A DNA stretch of 27,635 nt from an uncultured Oscillospiraceae bacterium (GTDB taxonomy: Bacteria > Bacillota > Clostridia > Oscillospirales > Ruminococcaceae). The stretch spans positions 1 to 27,635 of the forward strand of contig CAJULF010000037.1 in the NCBI GenBank assembly GCA_910587135.1, in the 5' to 3' direction. The notes beneath the pieces were generated by a model that saw only the letters and a program-made list of their open reading frames with translations, was not told the origin of the DNA and did no database searches. Shown here in pieces: positions 7,365 through 14,203 of the stretch. Within the stretch, counting starts at the first letter, position 1, and each line of letters opens with the position of its first letter. A program made the position numbers and the translations under genes.

Positions 7365-8024
7365 TTATTCGTTTGACAAACGGGAAATAATATCCGCCAA
7401 TTCGTCTTTTCTTTTCATCTCAATTTCGTCCCCGCACTCACTTAAAATAGGGAATTTCCTTGTTTCGCTATTGATTCCGAGAATAACGGGCATATTTGTC
7501 CCCTCTAAAATTTGCAGTACAAATTCTCTGTCATCGGGACTGATTTGCGTAAGCGCTTCCTTTACAAGCGGATAAACAGCATCGTTTTTGATTAAATAAC
7601 GAATGTTGCGGAACAGACCAAGTTCATATCCGCGGCTTGGAACTTCATGTAAATGTGAGAGCAGGTAAGTAACTCCCCCTAACTGATAATAACAAACAAT
7701 GTTATGGATAATATTCATGATCGTATCCATAAAGGAGGGCTGATAGCAGTTATCATCCAACATTTTTATAAATTCCAAAATATGATCTAAGGTAAATTGC
7801 TCGGGATGCTCCAAAAACTCATCTCTGATTGCATAGTAATCATCGGAAGTATCCATATCATCTCCGTCCTCATCAAAAAGGGGAATATGATTAGTATGAA
7901 TACCATCAAAAAAATTCATTTTTTCTTCCAATGTCATAGATTGATAAGTGCCGGCTTCATAATCTTGATACTGTTCCACTGCCTTCAAATATTCATCGTG
8001 AGATTCTAATGGTTCATAAGCCAT
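7365..8024 (-). CDS. Imm30-like immunity protein (tentative)
   Basis: A 219-residue soluble, acidic protein. The middle part, DTIMNIIHNIVCYYQLGGVTYLLSHLHEVPSRGYELGLFRNIRYLIKND followed by a (V)LQILEG helix, resembles the Imm30 immunity family: an IHxI helix, a YLL-x-x-L-x-x-(V/L)P turn, and an R-x-(I/L)-x-N-D helix. Imm30 proteins protect cells from polymorphic toxins. No toxin gene is next to it. The start at 8024 has AAAGGAG upstream and the gene has its own promoter (8173-8201). The base composition is clearly A+T-richer than that of its neighbours, which fits transfer. The family call is from memory of the pattern and needs a profile search; otherwise treat it as hypothetical. Confidence 0.6.
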   Translation of the reverse strand: MAYEPLESHDEYLKAVEQYQDYEAGTYQSMTLEEKMNFFDGIHTNHIPLFDEDGDDMDTSDDYYAIRDEFLEHPEQFTLDHILEFIKMLDDNCYQPSFMDTIMNIIHNIVCYYQLGGVTYLLSHLHEVPSRGYELGLFRNIRYLIKNDAVYPLVKEALTQISPDDREFVLQILEGTNMPVILGINSETRKFPILSECGDEIEMKRKDELADIISRLSNE

Positions 8025-8172
8025 AATAGCGCTCCTTTCTTCACGCCGCCGCCTGCTTTCGCTGCTTATGACAGCTCTTTTCGCGCTGCTTTCGGCGGTT
8101 TCCGTAATATATTTATTCCGCTTTAAAAGAATCGGATTGTTTCAGTTTAAATCAGAATATGTTTTTACTATT

Positions 8173-8201
8173 ATTATACAACATTTCGCGGGAAAATGCA
8201 A
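8173..8201 (-). promoter_or_regulatory. Promoter of the Imm30-like gene
   Basis: Minus strand TTGCAT (8196-8201), 17 nt spacer, perfect TATAAT (8173-8178). The predicted start near 8166 leaves a leader of about 140 nt before the start codon at 8024. The promoter lies downstream of the 8273-8330 terminator, so the gene is insulated from the RNA upstream. Confidence 0.7.
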
Positions 8202-8272
8202 CGGGTTTTAAACGTTTATTACCAAATATTATTTTTCCGCACATTCCCGAAATATAAAGTATCCTAATATCT

Positions 8273-8330
8273 AAAAAAGAGGTCGTATCGCGATTACCGT
8301 AGATGACCTCGGTGTTCGTGATACAACCTC
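8273..8330 (-). terminator. Strong intrinsic terminator of the orphan RNA
   Basis: On the minus strand, arms 8316-8330 and 8279-8293 pair over 15 positions with one mismatch and one G-U, enclosing a 22-nt loop, and are followed by TTTTTT (8273-8278). No protein gene ends near it, so it appears to serve the non-coding transcript that starts at 8780. Confidence 0.8.
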
Positions 8331-8780
8331 TCTCACAAATCAGAGAAAAGTTTTAACGCTTAAAATCAGCAGTTTTACTCAATCGGGGCAGTGAACCGTG
8401 ACGCTGAGAACTTTTAACGTCTGTCACCGCGGGGCTTACCGCGCCGCTTGCGCTAAGAACCAATTATCGCGTTATTGACGGTTTTGCACGCCGCGGCGTA
8501 CCGCGTTGTGCGCAAACCTTCCGCACCCCTGTGCGGTAAGGGTAATTGCCTTTTTCCGATTGTTTTTGCCGCAGAAATTCCGATTTGCCCTGCGCCTTAA
8601 CCTCCGTCGCGGGACTTTGCGGAGAGGGTGTGATAGCTGAAAATCCGTAAAGATTTTCGACGCTGAAAAACCAAAGTTCTCCGACATTTTATTTTGGAAA
8701 AGGGCGGATTTTCCGCTTCTGCCTTTGTTTGCAGCATTCCCGATAATGCGCGAACCCGACAGAGTTCCGCGTACTTATCC
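8273..8780 (-). ncRNA. Unassigned non-coding RNA of about 0.5 kb
   Basis: A consensus promoter (8787-8815) and a strong terminator (8273-8330) frame about 505 nt of minus-strand sequence with no convincing reading frame. The longest, 71 codons from 8687, has no ribosome binding site and a composition unlike the neighbours. Local hairpins are visible: GAAAATC/GATTTTC, CCGCAC/GTGCGG, CGCGG-TACG-CCGCG nested in GGTTT..AAACC, and GTGAC/GTCAC. A long-range pairing of 8755-8765 with 8377-8387 (ACTC-x2-TCGGG with CCCGA-x2-GAGT) would close a domain of about 390 nt. I could not match it to tmRNA, 6S RNA, RNase P RNA or SRP RNA by their conserved cores. The boundaries come from the promoter and terminator only. 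Confidence 0.55.
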
Positions 8781-8786
8781 GTTTTT

Positions 8787-8815
8787 ATTTTAACCTATTT
8801 TATAAGGATTGTCAA
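8787..8815 (-). promoter_or_regulatory. Consensus promoter of the orphan RNA
   Basis: Minus strand perfect TTGACA (8810-8815), 17 nt spacer, TAAAAT (8787-8792, five of six). It is among the best promoter matches in the window, yet no gene with a ribosome binding site follows for 600 nt. The predicted start is near 8780. Bases 8816-8971 between this promoter and repeat D are A+T-rich at the left and hold nothing I recognise. Confidence 0.8.
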
Positions 8816-8971
8816 GAGCTTTTTAAAAAATTATGAAAAAAGGATACGTTACTTAAAGATGAGAGCAGCGCGGCAATCGAGCGATCAAAGTCGCAGAAAA
8901 CCAAGATATACAACCGCCGCATATAAGAACAAGTTACGAATTTTCCAAAAGCTGCCGTAAGCTGCCGTGAA

Positions 8972-9146
8972 AGCCTATCTGCAACATAACGTCGTCGCAT
9001 GAAATTTCAAAAAGTGCTGCATTTGCCGAACGGAAAACGCAGCACGGTTTCCGCAATCGCGCGGAGTGAGCGCAGCGAACGGCGCGTGCTTGCGGAAATT
9101 TTGAAATTATTTTAAATAATCGGCTTAAGGTCAACATTCCATAAAA
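8972..9146 (-). repeat. Structured intergenic repeat, copy D (reverse orientation)
   Basis: A full two-hairpin copy, most diverged at its outer ends. Read on the minus strand it has GTTGACC, the TTTAAAATAATTTCAAAATT arm, a hairpin TTTCCGCAA / TTGCGGAAA around the conserved CGTTCGCTGCGCTCACTCCG loop, a second hairpin GTGCTGC / GCAGCAC, and the CTTTTTGAAATTTCATGCG arm. It lies 78 nt past the dacF stop in the dacF reading direction. Confidence 0.85.
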
Positions 9147-9224
9147 GCATTTCAGCTCAAAACCGCGCAATAATCGGGAGTTCATAGTAGCTGATAATTT
9201 GGGAAAACCGTACTGCCGCGCAGG

Positions 9225-10373
9225 CTAAAGCCTTATCATCTCTCCGAGTATCAGCCACAGACAGCGCAGGAAATTCATGCGTGGAACGTCCTTTGCGGCG
9301 ACTATTTCCGAGCGGAACACCTCTACTCCGTCCACCAGCACGAGATATTCACCCACGAACTGCCCCCGCTCGACGGGGGCTTCAAGTTCCTCCACAAAGG
9401 TGTATTCGTAAACAACGCCGCCCGCGCCGCCCCTGCGTACAACACATTCGCTGCCGCTGTCGGAAACTATCGGGTCTACCGTATCCTCCGTGCCGCGTGT
9501 AACCTTTATTGGCAGAAGCTCTGAGTAGTCGATCTCGGGGGTAAATTTTTCAAAGGAGGAAAAGCCGTAGTCAAGCAGGCGCTCCGCCTCGTCAAAACGG
9601 TCGGAATCCTCCTCGCAGCCCAGCACTACCGCCACAAGGCGCATATCGCTTCTTTCGGCGCATACGGTAAGACAGCAGCCCGCGTTGTCGGTAGTGCCGG
9701 TTTTGCCGCCGAGAATGCCGTCGTAGTACCGCACGAGCTTATTTGTGTTTACAAGCTGTGTTTCCCCGCCGCGCAGATAATCCATCCAAGTGAGCATCCA
9801 GCCGCGGTACACGTCCATTTTCATAAGCTTGGCGGTAGCAACGGCTATATCGCGTGCGGTGGAGTAGTGTCCGTCCTCGTCGAATCCAACACAATTGGTG
9901 AAGCGGGTGTTTTTCATTCCGAGAGAGCGTGCGCGGCTGTTCATGGCTTTGACAAATTGAGCCTCGCTGCCTGCGGTGTGTTCGGCAAGCGCAATGCACG
10001 CGTCGTTGGCGGAGCTTATGATAACCGCTTCAAGAAGCTCTGCCGCCGTCATTTCCTCGCCCGCGTTCAGCCATATAACAGAGCCCTCCGCGGAAGAAGC
10101 GTATGAGGTGGCTTTGACTTTTTCGTCAAGAGTGAGCGAGCCGTCCTCAAGCATTTCGCCCCAGATAATAAGCCCCATGATTTTGGTTATTGAAGCCATC
10201 GGGAGCTTTGTGTCGGGGTTTGCGGAGTACAGCACCTGACCCGTGCCCGCTTCCAGCAGTATTTCGGATTTTGCGGGCGCGGAAGACTGCGCGGCGTCCT
10301 CAGCGTCTGCCCGCAAGGGAAGGAACAGGGTAAAAAGCGCGGTGCATAATAACGCGCAGATGATTTTTTTCAT
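9225..10373 (-). CDS. dacF: DacF-type D-alanyl-D-alanine carboxypeptidase
   Basis: A 382-residue low-molecular-weight penicillin-binding protein that trims the terminal D-Ala of peptidoglycan peptides outside the membrane. It has an N-terminal Sec signal (MKKIICALLCTALFTLFLPL, cleavage after RADA). The active-site motifs are intact: S61-I-T-K64, S121-A-N123 and K224-T-G226. A PBP5-type C-terminal beta domain follows (about 270-365), and the end FLRCLWLILGEMIRL is an amphipathic membrane anchor. The start at 10373 has GGAGGT about 8 nt upstream. A perfect TATAAT stands at 10397-10402 but no clear -35 accompanies it, so a non-housekeeping sigma factor is possible. In B. subtilis dacF is a sporulation gene. 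The symbol reflects family resemblance; dacA/dacB-type naming is also possible. Confidence 0.9.
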   Translation of the reverse strand: MKKIICALLCTALFTLFLPLRADAEDAAQSSAPAKSEILLEAGTGQVLYSANPDTKLPMASITKIMGLIIWGEMLEDGSLTLDEKVKATSYASSAEGSVIWLNAGEEMTAAELLEAVIISSANDACIALAEHTAGSEAQFVKAMNSRARSLGMKNTRFTNCVGFDEDGHYSTARDIAVATAKLMKMDVYRGWMLTWMDYLRGGETQLVNTNKLVRYYDGILGGKTGTTDNAGCCLTVCAERSDMRLVAVVLGCEEDSDRFDEAERLLDYGFSSFEKFTPEIDYSELLPIKVTRGTEDTVDPIVSDSGSECVVRRGGAGGVVYEYTFVEELEAPVERGQFVGEYLVLVDGVEVFRSEIVAAKDVPRMNFLRCLWLILGEMIRL

Positions 10374-10469
10374 ATTGTTTTACCTCCGAGGGTGTTATTA
10401 TAAAAAGTATATGCTTTGTCCGCGGGAATAATACGGTGAAATCCTCCGACTGCGGCAGCCTGCGTAAAA

Positions 10470-10645
10470 AGCCTGTTGACAACGCAATGTCGGCGCATGA
10501 AATTTCAAAAAGTGTCGGAATTTGCTATGCAAATTCCGGCCGGTTCCCGCAATCACGCGGAGTGAGCGTAGCGAACGGCGCGTGATTGCGGAAATTTTGA
10601 AATTTTTTAAATAATCCGCTCTTGGTCAACCCTTATATACAGGCT
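10470..10645 (-). repeat. Structured intergenic repeat, copy E (reverse orientation)
   Basis: The best-preserved two-hairpin copy. Read on the minus strand it opens with AGCCTGTATATAAGGGTTGACC-like sequence and closes with GTCAACAGGCT, so GTTGAC pairs with GTCAAC and AGCCTG with CAGGCT. The inner hairpins are CCGCAATCACGCG / CGCGTGATTGCGG around the conserved CGTTCGCTACGCTCACTC loop, and CGGAATTTGC / GCAAATTCCG with a 3-nt turn. It lies between the divergent dacF gene and the S10 operon promoter. Bases 10646-10830 beyond it hold nothing else I recognise. Confidence 0.88.
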
Positions 10646-10830
10646 GAAGCGACAGGCCGCTAACATGGAAATCCCGCACAACTTAGCAAAAAGATGTGCT
10701 TTTAAAATTTCAACTCCGAATTTTTAGCGAAAAAATGCCGGTTTAAAGTGTTTTGTGAAATTTGTACAAAATGTTTGCTGGATTTTCCGAAAAATTCTCT
10801 GCGCAAATTGGGATTTTTTTTGCATTGCCC

Positions 10831-10859
10831 TTGAAATTATTTGTTATGTGTGGTAAAAT
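10831..10859 (+). promoter_or_regulatory. Main promoter of the ribosomal protein operon
   Basis: TTGAAA (10831-10836), 17 nt spacer, TAAAAT (10854-10859), with TGG directly before the -10 as an extended -10 element. Transcription would begin near 10866 and run through the 16 kb gene cluster. No other promoter of this quality was seen before rplQ. Confidence 0.7.
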
Positions 10860-10865
10860 AATCTT

Positions 10866-11192
10866 TGGCGGCTGTGCGGAACGGTGTTGCGCGCGGTTGT
10901 GAAAGAGCATGGCGATGATGTCGGAGGTTGCACGGGCGCTTTTCGCTGCGTGGGAATTTCGACGGAGTATGTCCGATTTGAAATCGGGCGGGAGATTTAC
11001 AGAAAACGTGTGGGCGTTCTACCTTGAAAGTCGTTAAAGTGTCCGGAAGAGTCCGGATAACTAACGGACGAGCGGTGTCGAGAATGAAACACACGGCACA
11101 GTGGATTTTTCAAACAGGCTTTCGCCGGCATAAATGAGCCCGCTTGGCAAATTATGCGGGTTCGCACAAGTTTAAGAAAGGGCTGAAAAATC
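10866..11192 (+). promoter_or_regulatory. Long structured leader of the S10 operon
   Basis: About 327 nt lie between the predicted start and rpsJ with no reading frame I believe in. Hairpins seen: CCGATT/AATCGG (about 10975-10989), CCCGC/GCGGG extended by AG..TT (about 11138-11162), and a competing set near 11040-11067 where two GTCCG copies (GTCCGG-AAGA-GTCCGG) can each pair with one CGGAC. That is the layout expected of an attenuator or a protein-responsive leader. In E. coli L4 binds the S10 leader, but I see no sequence match to that element and make no claim of L4 control. Confidence 0.45.
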
Positions 11193-11504
11193 ATGGCATC
11201 TAATGAAAAGGTAAGAATCAGGATCAAGGGCTACGAGCACAGCATCGTTGACGCGGCTGCGGCGAAGATCGTTGACGCGGCTAAGCGCGGCGGCGCGAGA
11301 GTAGCGGGTCCCATTCCGCTTCCCACCGATAAGGAAGTGGTAACTATTCTGAGAGCGGTACACAAGTACAAGGATTCCCGCGAGCAGTTCGAGCTCAGAA
11401 CTCACAAGCGCCTTGTTGACGTTATCCGTCCTTCTCAGAAGACTATCGAGGCTCTTCAGAATCTGGAGCTGCCCGCAGGCGTGGAAATTTCAATGGACAT
11501 CTGA
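11193..11504 (+). CDS. rpsJ: 30S ribosomal protein S10
   Basis: A 103-residue small-subunit head protein that also acts as NusE in transcription antitermination. The sequence from KVRIRIKGYEHSIVDAAAAKI through GPIPLPTDKEVVTILR, the exposed-loop FELRTHKRLVDV and the C-terminal ELPAGVEISMDI is complete and typical. AAAGGG precedes the ATG by about 9 nt. It is first in the operon and separated from rplC by a 128-nt gap with three hairpins. Confidence 0.98.
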   Translation: MASNEKVRIRIKGYEHSIVDAAAAKIVDAAKRGGARVAGPIPLPTDKEVVTILRAVHKYKDSREQFELRTHKRLVDVIRPSQKTIEALQNLELPAGVEISMDI

Positions 11505-11526
11505 TTATAGATTACGTTGGAGTTAT

Positions 11527-11603
11527 GTTGGCTTTGCCCAATGAAGCCAACCACTAACCATCGCGCGTAAGGCGCGTGGTCATGTTGGGGCGTTCGCCTC
11601 AAC
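11527..11603 (+). promoter_or_regulatory. Three-hairpin element between rpsJ and rplC
   Basis: Three consecutive stems: GTTGGCTT/AAGCCAAC (11527-11551), ACCA-t-CGCGC/GCGCGTGGT (11557-11580), and GTTGGGGC/GCCTCAAC (11584-11603). Hairpins 1 and 3 look like copies of one unit: both start ATGTTGG and both are followed by CCA-C/A-TAACC. CCAAC of hairpin 1 could instead pair with GTTGG of hairpin 3, extending hairpin 2 and breaking both outer ones. No T run follows any of them. The rplC ribosome binding site lies about 15 nt downstream. Confidence 0.6.
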
Positions 11604-11632
11604 CAATAACCTATTAAGGAGGAAAAGCCGAA

Positions 11633-12265
11633 ATGACAAAAGGTATTATCGGCAAGAAGATCGGCATGACGCAGGTCTTCGACGAGGCAGGCAAGGTCGT
11701 TCCCGTAACCGTTATCGAAGCGGGTCCCTGTGTTGTTGTACAGAAAAAGACGACCGAAAACGACGGCTATGAGGCTGTTCAGCTCGGCTTCGGGGACGTA
11801 TCCCCCAAGCATGTGAACAAGCCCGAGGCGGGTCACTTCAAGAAAAATGACGTAGCGCTGAAAAAGACTCTTAAGGAGTTTCGCTTCGACGATATCTCCG
11901 GCTTCAACACCGGCGACATTATCAAGGCGGATGTTTTTGCCGAGGGCGACGTTATCGACGTTGCGGGCGTAAGCAAGGGAAAAGGCTACGCGGGCGCAAT
12001 AAAGCGTCACAATCAGCACAGGCTGAGAGAGTCGCACGGCACGGGTCCTGTCGCGAGAGAGGCGGGTTCTATGGGCGCCTGCTCCAGCCCTTCGAGAATA
12101 TTCAAGGGCAAGAAAATGGCGGGTCACCTGGGCGCGGAGAAAGTAACGGTTCAGAATCTTGTGGTAGTTAAGGTTGATACCGAAAACAACCTTATTGCCG
12201 TAAAGGGAGCTGTTCCCGGGCCTAAGGGCGGCGTAGTTACCATCTGCGACGCAGTGAAAGCATAA
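11633..12265 (+). CDS. rplC: 50S ribosomal protein L3
   Basis: A 210-residue protein whose long loop reaches toward the peptidyl-transferase centre. The N-terminus MTKGIIGKKIGMTQVFDEAGKVVPVTVIEAGPCVV is diagnostic. The central GKGYAGAIKRHNQHRLRESHGTGPVAREAGSMG loop holds the conserved Gln/His segment that is methylated in some bacteria. AAGGAGG stands 8 nt before the ATG. rplD follows after 17 nt. Confidence 0.98.
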   Translation: MTKGIIGKKIGMTQVFDEAGKVVPVTVIEAGPCVVVQKKTTENDGYEAVQLGFGDVSPKHVNKPEAGHFKKNDVALKKTLKEFRFDDISGFNTGDIIKADVFAEGDVIDVAGVSKGKGYAGAIKRHNQHRLRESHGTGPVAREAGSMGACSSPSRIFKGKKMAGHLGAEKVTVQNLVVVKVDTENNLIAVKGAVPGPKGGVVTICDAVKA

Positions 12266-12282
12266 GAGGGGAGGACACCATC

Positions 12283-12906
12283 ATGTCAAAGATAAATGTA
12301 GTAGATATGGCGGGCAAGGTCGTTTCCGAAATTGAGCTTAACGACGCAGTGTTTGGCATCGAGCCTAACAAAACCGCTATGCACTCCGCTGTTGTGAATT
12401 ATCTCGCAAATCAGCGTCAGGGCACACAGTCCACTCTTACCAGAACAGAGGTAAGCGGCGGCGGCAGAAAGCCCTGGAGACAAAAAGGAACAGGTCATGC
12501 AAGACAGGGTTCCACGAGAGCGCCTCAGTGGAGACACGGCGGCGTTGCGCTCGGACCGAAGCCCCGTTCCTACAGATTTACTCTTAATAAGAAGGTCAAG
12601 AGGCTCGCTATGCTGTCCGCGCTTTCCAGCAAGGTAAGCGAGAACGAGATGGTAGTGGTTGACGCTATCAAGACCGACGAGTTCAAGACCAAGACAATGG
12701 TTGCAATGCTGAAGGCTCTGGGAGCGGAAAAGAAAACTCTCATCGTTCTCGACAGCGTTGACAGCAAGGTTATCAAATCCGCGGCTAACATTCAGGGCGT
12801 TAAGACCACACAGGCGAACACTCTCAATGTTTACGATATTCTTAACTGCGACAAGTTCGTTATAGTTAAGGGCGCGGTGGAGAAGCTTGAGGAGGTGTAC
12901 GCGTAA
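12283..12906 (+). CDS. rplD: 50S ribosomal protein L4
   Basis: A 207-residue protein lining the nascent-peptide exit tunnel. The tunnel loop SGGGRKPWRQKGTGHARQGSTRAPQWRHGGVALGPKPRSY (about 46-85) is intact, the region where macrolide-resistance changes occur, and shows no insertion. GGGGAGG lies upstream. Its stop shares one base with the rplW start (TAATG), which implies coupled translation. Confidence 0.98.
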   Translation: MSKINVVDMAGKVVSEIELNDAVFGIEPNKTAMHSAVVNYLANQRQGTQSTLTRTEVSGGGRKPWRQKGTGHARQGSTRAPQWRHGGVALGPKPRSYRFTLNKKVKRLAMLSALSSKVSENEMVVVDAIKTDEFKTKTMVAMLKALGAEKKTLIVLDSVDSKVIKSAANIQGVKTTQANTLNVYDILNCDKFVIVKGAVEKLEEVYA

Positions 12907-13205
12907 TGGAAAAGACCGCTCAGGATATTATCATCAAGCCCATAATCACAGAGCACAGCATGGAGTGCCTGGCGCAGGGCAAGTACACCTTTAAGGTTGC
13001 GAAGTCCGCTAACAAAGTTGAGATCGCTAAGGCGGTGGAGACTCTTTTCAAGGGCGTTAAGGTGGCAAAGGTAAACACCGTAAGCGTTCGCGGAAGAAAG
13101 AAGAGAATGGGCAGAAGCATCGGCTATTCTTCGGACTGGAAGAAGGCTGTCGTAACTCTCAAAGAGGGTTCCAAGACGATCGAGTTCTTCGACGGAATGA
13201 TTTAA
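12906..13205 (+). CDS. rplW: 50S ribosomal protein L23
   Basis: A 99-residue protein at the tunnel exit, the docking site for trigger factor and SRP. It starts QDIIIKPIITEHSMECLAQGKYTFKVAKSANKVEIAKAVE, followed by the flexible loop VSVRGRKKRMGR and the terminal KKAVVTLKEGSKTIEFFDGMI. It is translated by overlap from rplD; rplB follows after 17 nt with AAGGAG. Confidence 0.98.
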   Translation: MEKTAQDIIIKPIITEHSMECLAQGKYTFKVAKSANKVEIAKAVETLFKGVKVAKVNTVSVRGRKKRMGRSIGYSSDWKKAVVTLKEGSKTIEFFDGMI

Positions 13206-13222
13206 GTAAGGAGTGAAACGAA

Positions 13223-14056
13223 ATGGCTATTAAAGCATATAAGCCCGTCAACAACAGCCGTCGCGGCATGACTGTTACTGATTACAGCGGCTTATCCAAG
13301 GTTGCTCCCGAAAAAAGCCTTCTGGAGCCGGTTAAAAAGACCGCCGGACGCAACAGCTACGGTCGTATCACCGTAAGACATATCGGCGGCGGAAACAGAC
13401 GCAAGTACCGCGTTATTGACTTCAAGAGAAACAAGCAGGGCATGAATGCCGAGGTTATGACACTTGAGTACGATCCTAACCGTTCCGCGTTCATCGCGCT
13501 GGTAAAGTATGAGGACGGCGAGAAGAGATATATCATCGCTCCCGACGGACTTAAGGTAGGCGATACCGTTCGCGCGGGCGCTGACGCTGATATCAAGCCC
13601 GGCAACGCTTTGGCTCTTTCCGATATCCCCGTAGGTACGGTCATCCATAACATCGAGCTTCACCCCGGCAAGGGCGCTCAGCTTGTGCGCTCGGCGGGCA
13701 ACATGGCTCAGCTTATGGCAAAGGAGAACGGCTACGCGCTTATCCGTCTGCCCAGCGGCGAGCTGAGAAATGTTTCGGCTAACTGCATGGCGTCTATCGG
13801 CGTCGTATCCAATTTGGATCACGAGAACGTAAACCTCGGTAAGGCGGGAAGAACCCGTCACCTCGGTATCAGACCCACGGTGCGCGGTTCCGTAATGAAC
13901 CCGAACGACCACCCGCACGGCGGTGGTGAGGGTAAGTCCCCCGTCGGACGTCCCGGACCTGTTACTCCTTGGGGCAAGCCCGCTCTCGGCTACAAGACGC
14001 GCTCCACAAAGAAGGCGTCCAACAAGTTTATTGTTAAGAGAAGAAACGGTAAGTAA
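13223..14056 (+). CDS. rplB: 50S ribosomal protein L2
   Basis: A 277-residue core protein needed for subunit joining and peptidyl transfer. It contains the RNA-binding domain (YGRITVRHIGGGNRRKYRVIDFKR), the SH3-like domain, and the catalytically implicated C-terminal GSVMNPNDHPHGGGEGKSPVGRPGPVTPWGKPALGYKTR with the conserved His. The length is normal. A 147-nt gap with small hairpins separates it from rpsS. Confidence 0.98.
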   Translation: MAIKAYKPVNNSRRGMTVTDYSGLSKVAPEKSLLEPVKKTAGRNSYGRITVRHIGGGNRRKYRVIDFKRNKQGMNAEVMTLEYDPNRSAFIALVKYEDGEKRYIIAPDGLKVGDTVRAGADADIKPGNALALSDIPVGTVIHNIELHPGKGAQLVRSAGNMAQLMAKENGYALIRLPSGELRNVSANCMASIGVVSNLDHENVNLGKAGRTRHLGIRPTVRGSVMNPNDHPHGGGEGKSPVGRPGPVTPWGKPALGYKTRSTKKASNKFIVKRRNGK

Positions 14057-14203
14057 TCCGAAAAGCTCTTTTGAAAAAACAACTAACCTGAAGTTGCTGT
14101 TAATAAGAACAGTGTTGCACATCATTATTAAAGTTGTGCGTAAAACGCGAGGCGGCTGCCGCTGCTCGTTAACTTGCAGCTTAACTTGAAAGGAATAAAT
14201 GAC
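14057..14203 (+). promoter_or_regulatory. Structured gap between rplB and rpsS
   Basis: An unusually long junction for this operon, holding small hairpins: CTGTT/AACAG (14097-14112), GCACA/TGTGC (14117-14139) and a CGAG..CTCG stem around a GGCGGC/GCCGC core (about 14147-14168). No promoter or terminator was recognised. A modest leader-like function is possible; none is shown. Confidence 0.35.

Noticed and set aside
8472..8687. A 71-codon frame inside the orphan RNA
   Set aside because: It has no ribosome binding site, an Arg/Asn-rich low-quality sequence, and no neighbour that would explain it. A tiny peptide cannot be ruled out but is not supported.
8273..8780. tmRNA, 6S RNA, RNase P RNA or SRP RNA identity for the orphan transcript
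   Set aside because: Their conserved cores (tRNA-like ends, GAGGAAAGUC, closing bubble, SRP tetraloop) were looked for and not found.
8694..9185. Short frames on both strands around repeat D
   Set aside because: They read through the promoter and the repeat hairpins, lack ribosome binding sites, and give basic, unstructured translations.
1..10645. CRISPR or insertion sequence reading of the five repeats
   Set aside because: The copies are dispersed, longer than CRISPR repeats, without regular spacers, and contain no transposase frame. A non-autonomous mobile element remains possible.
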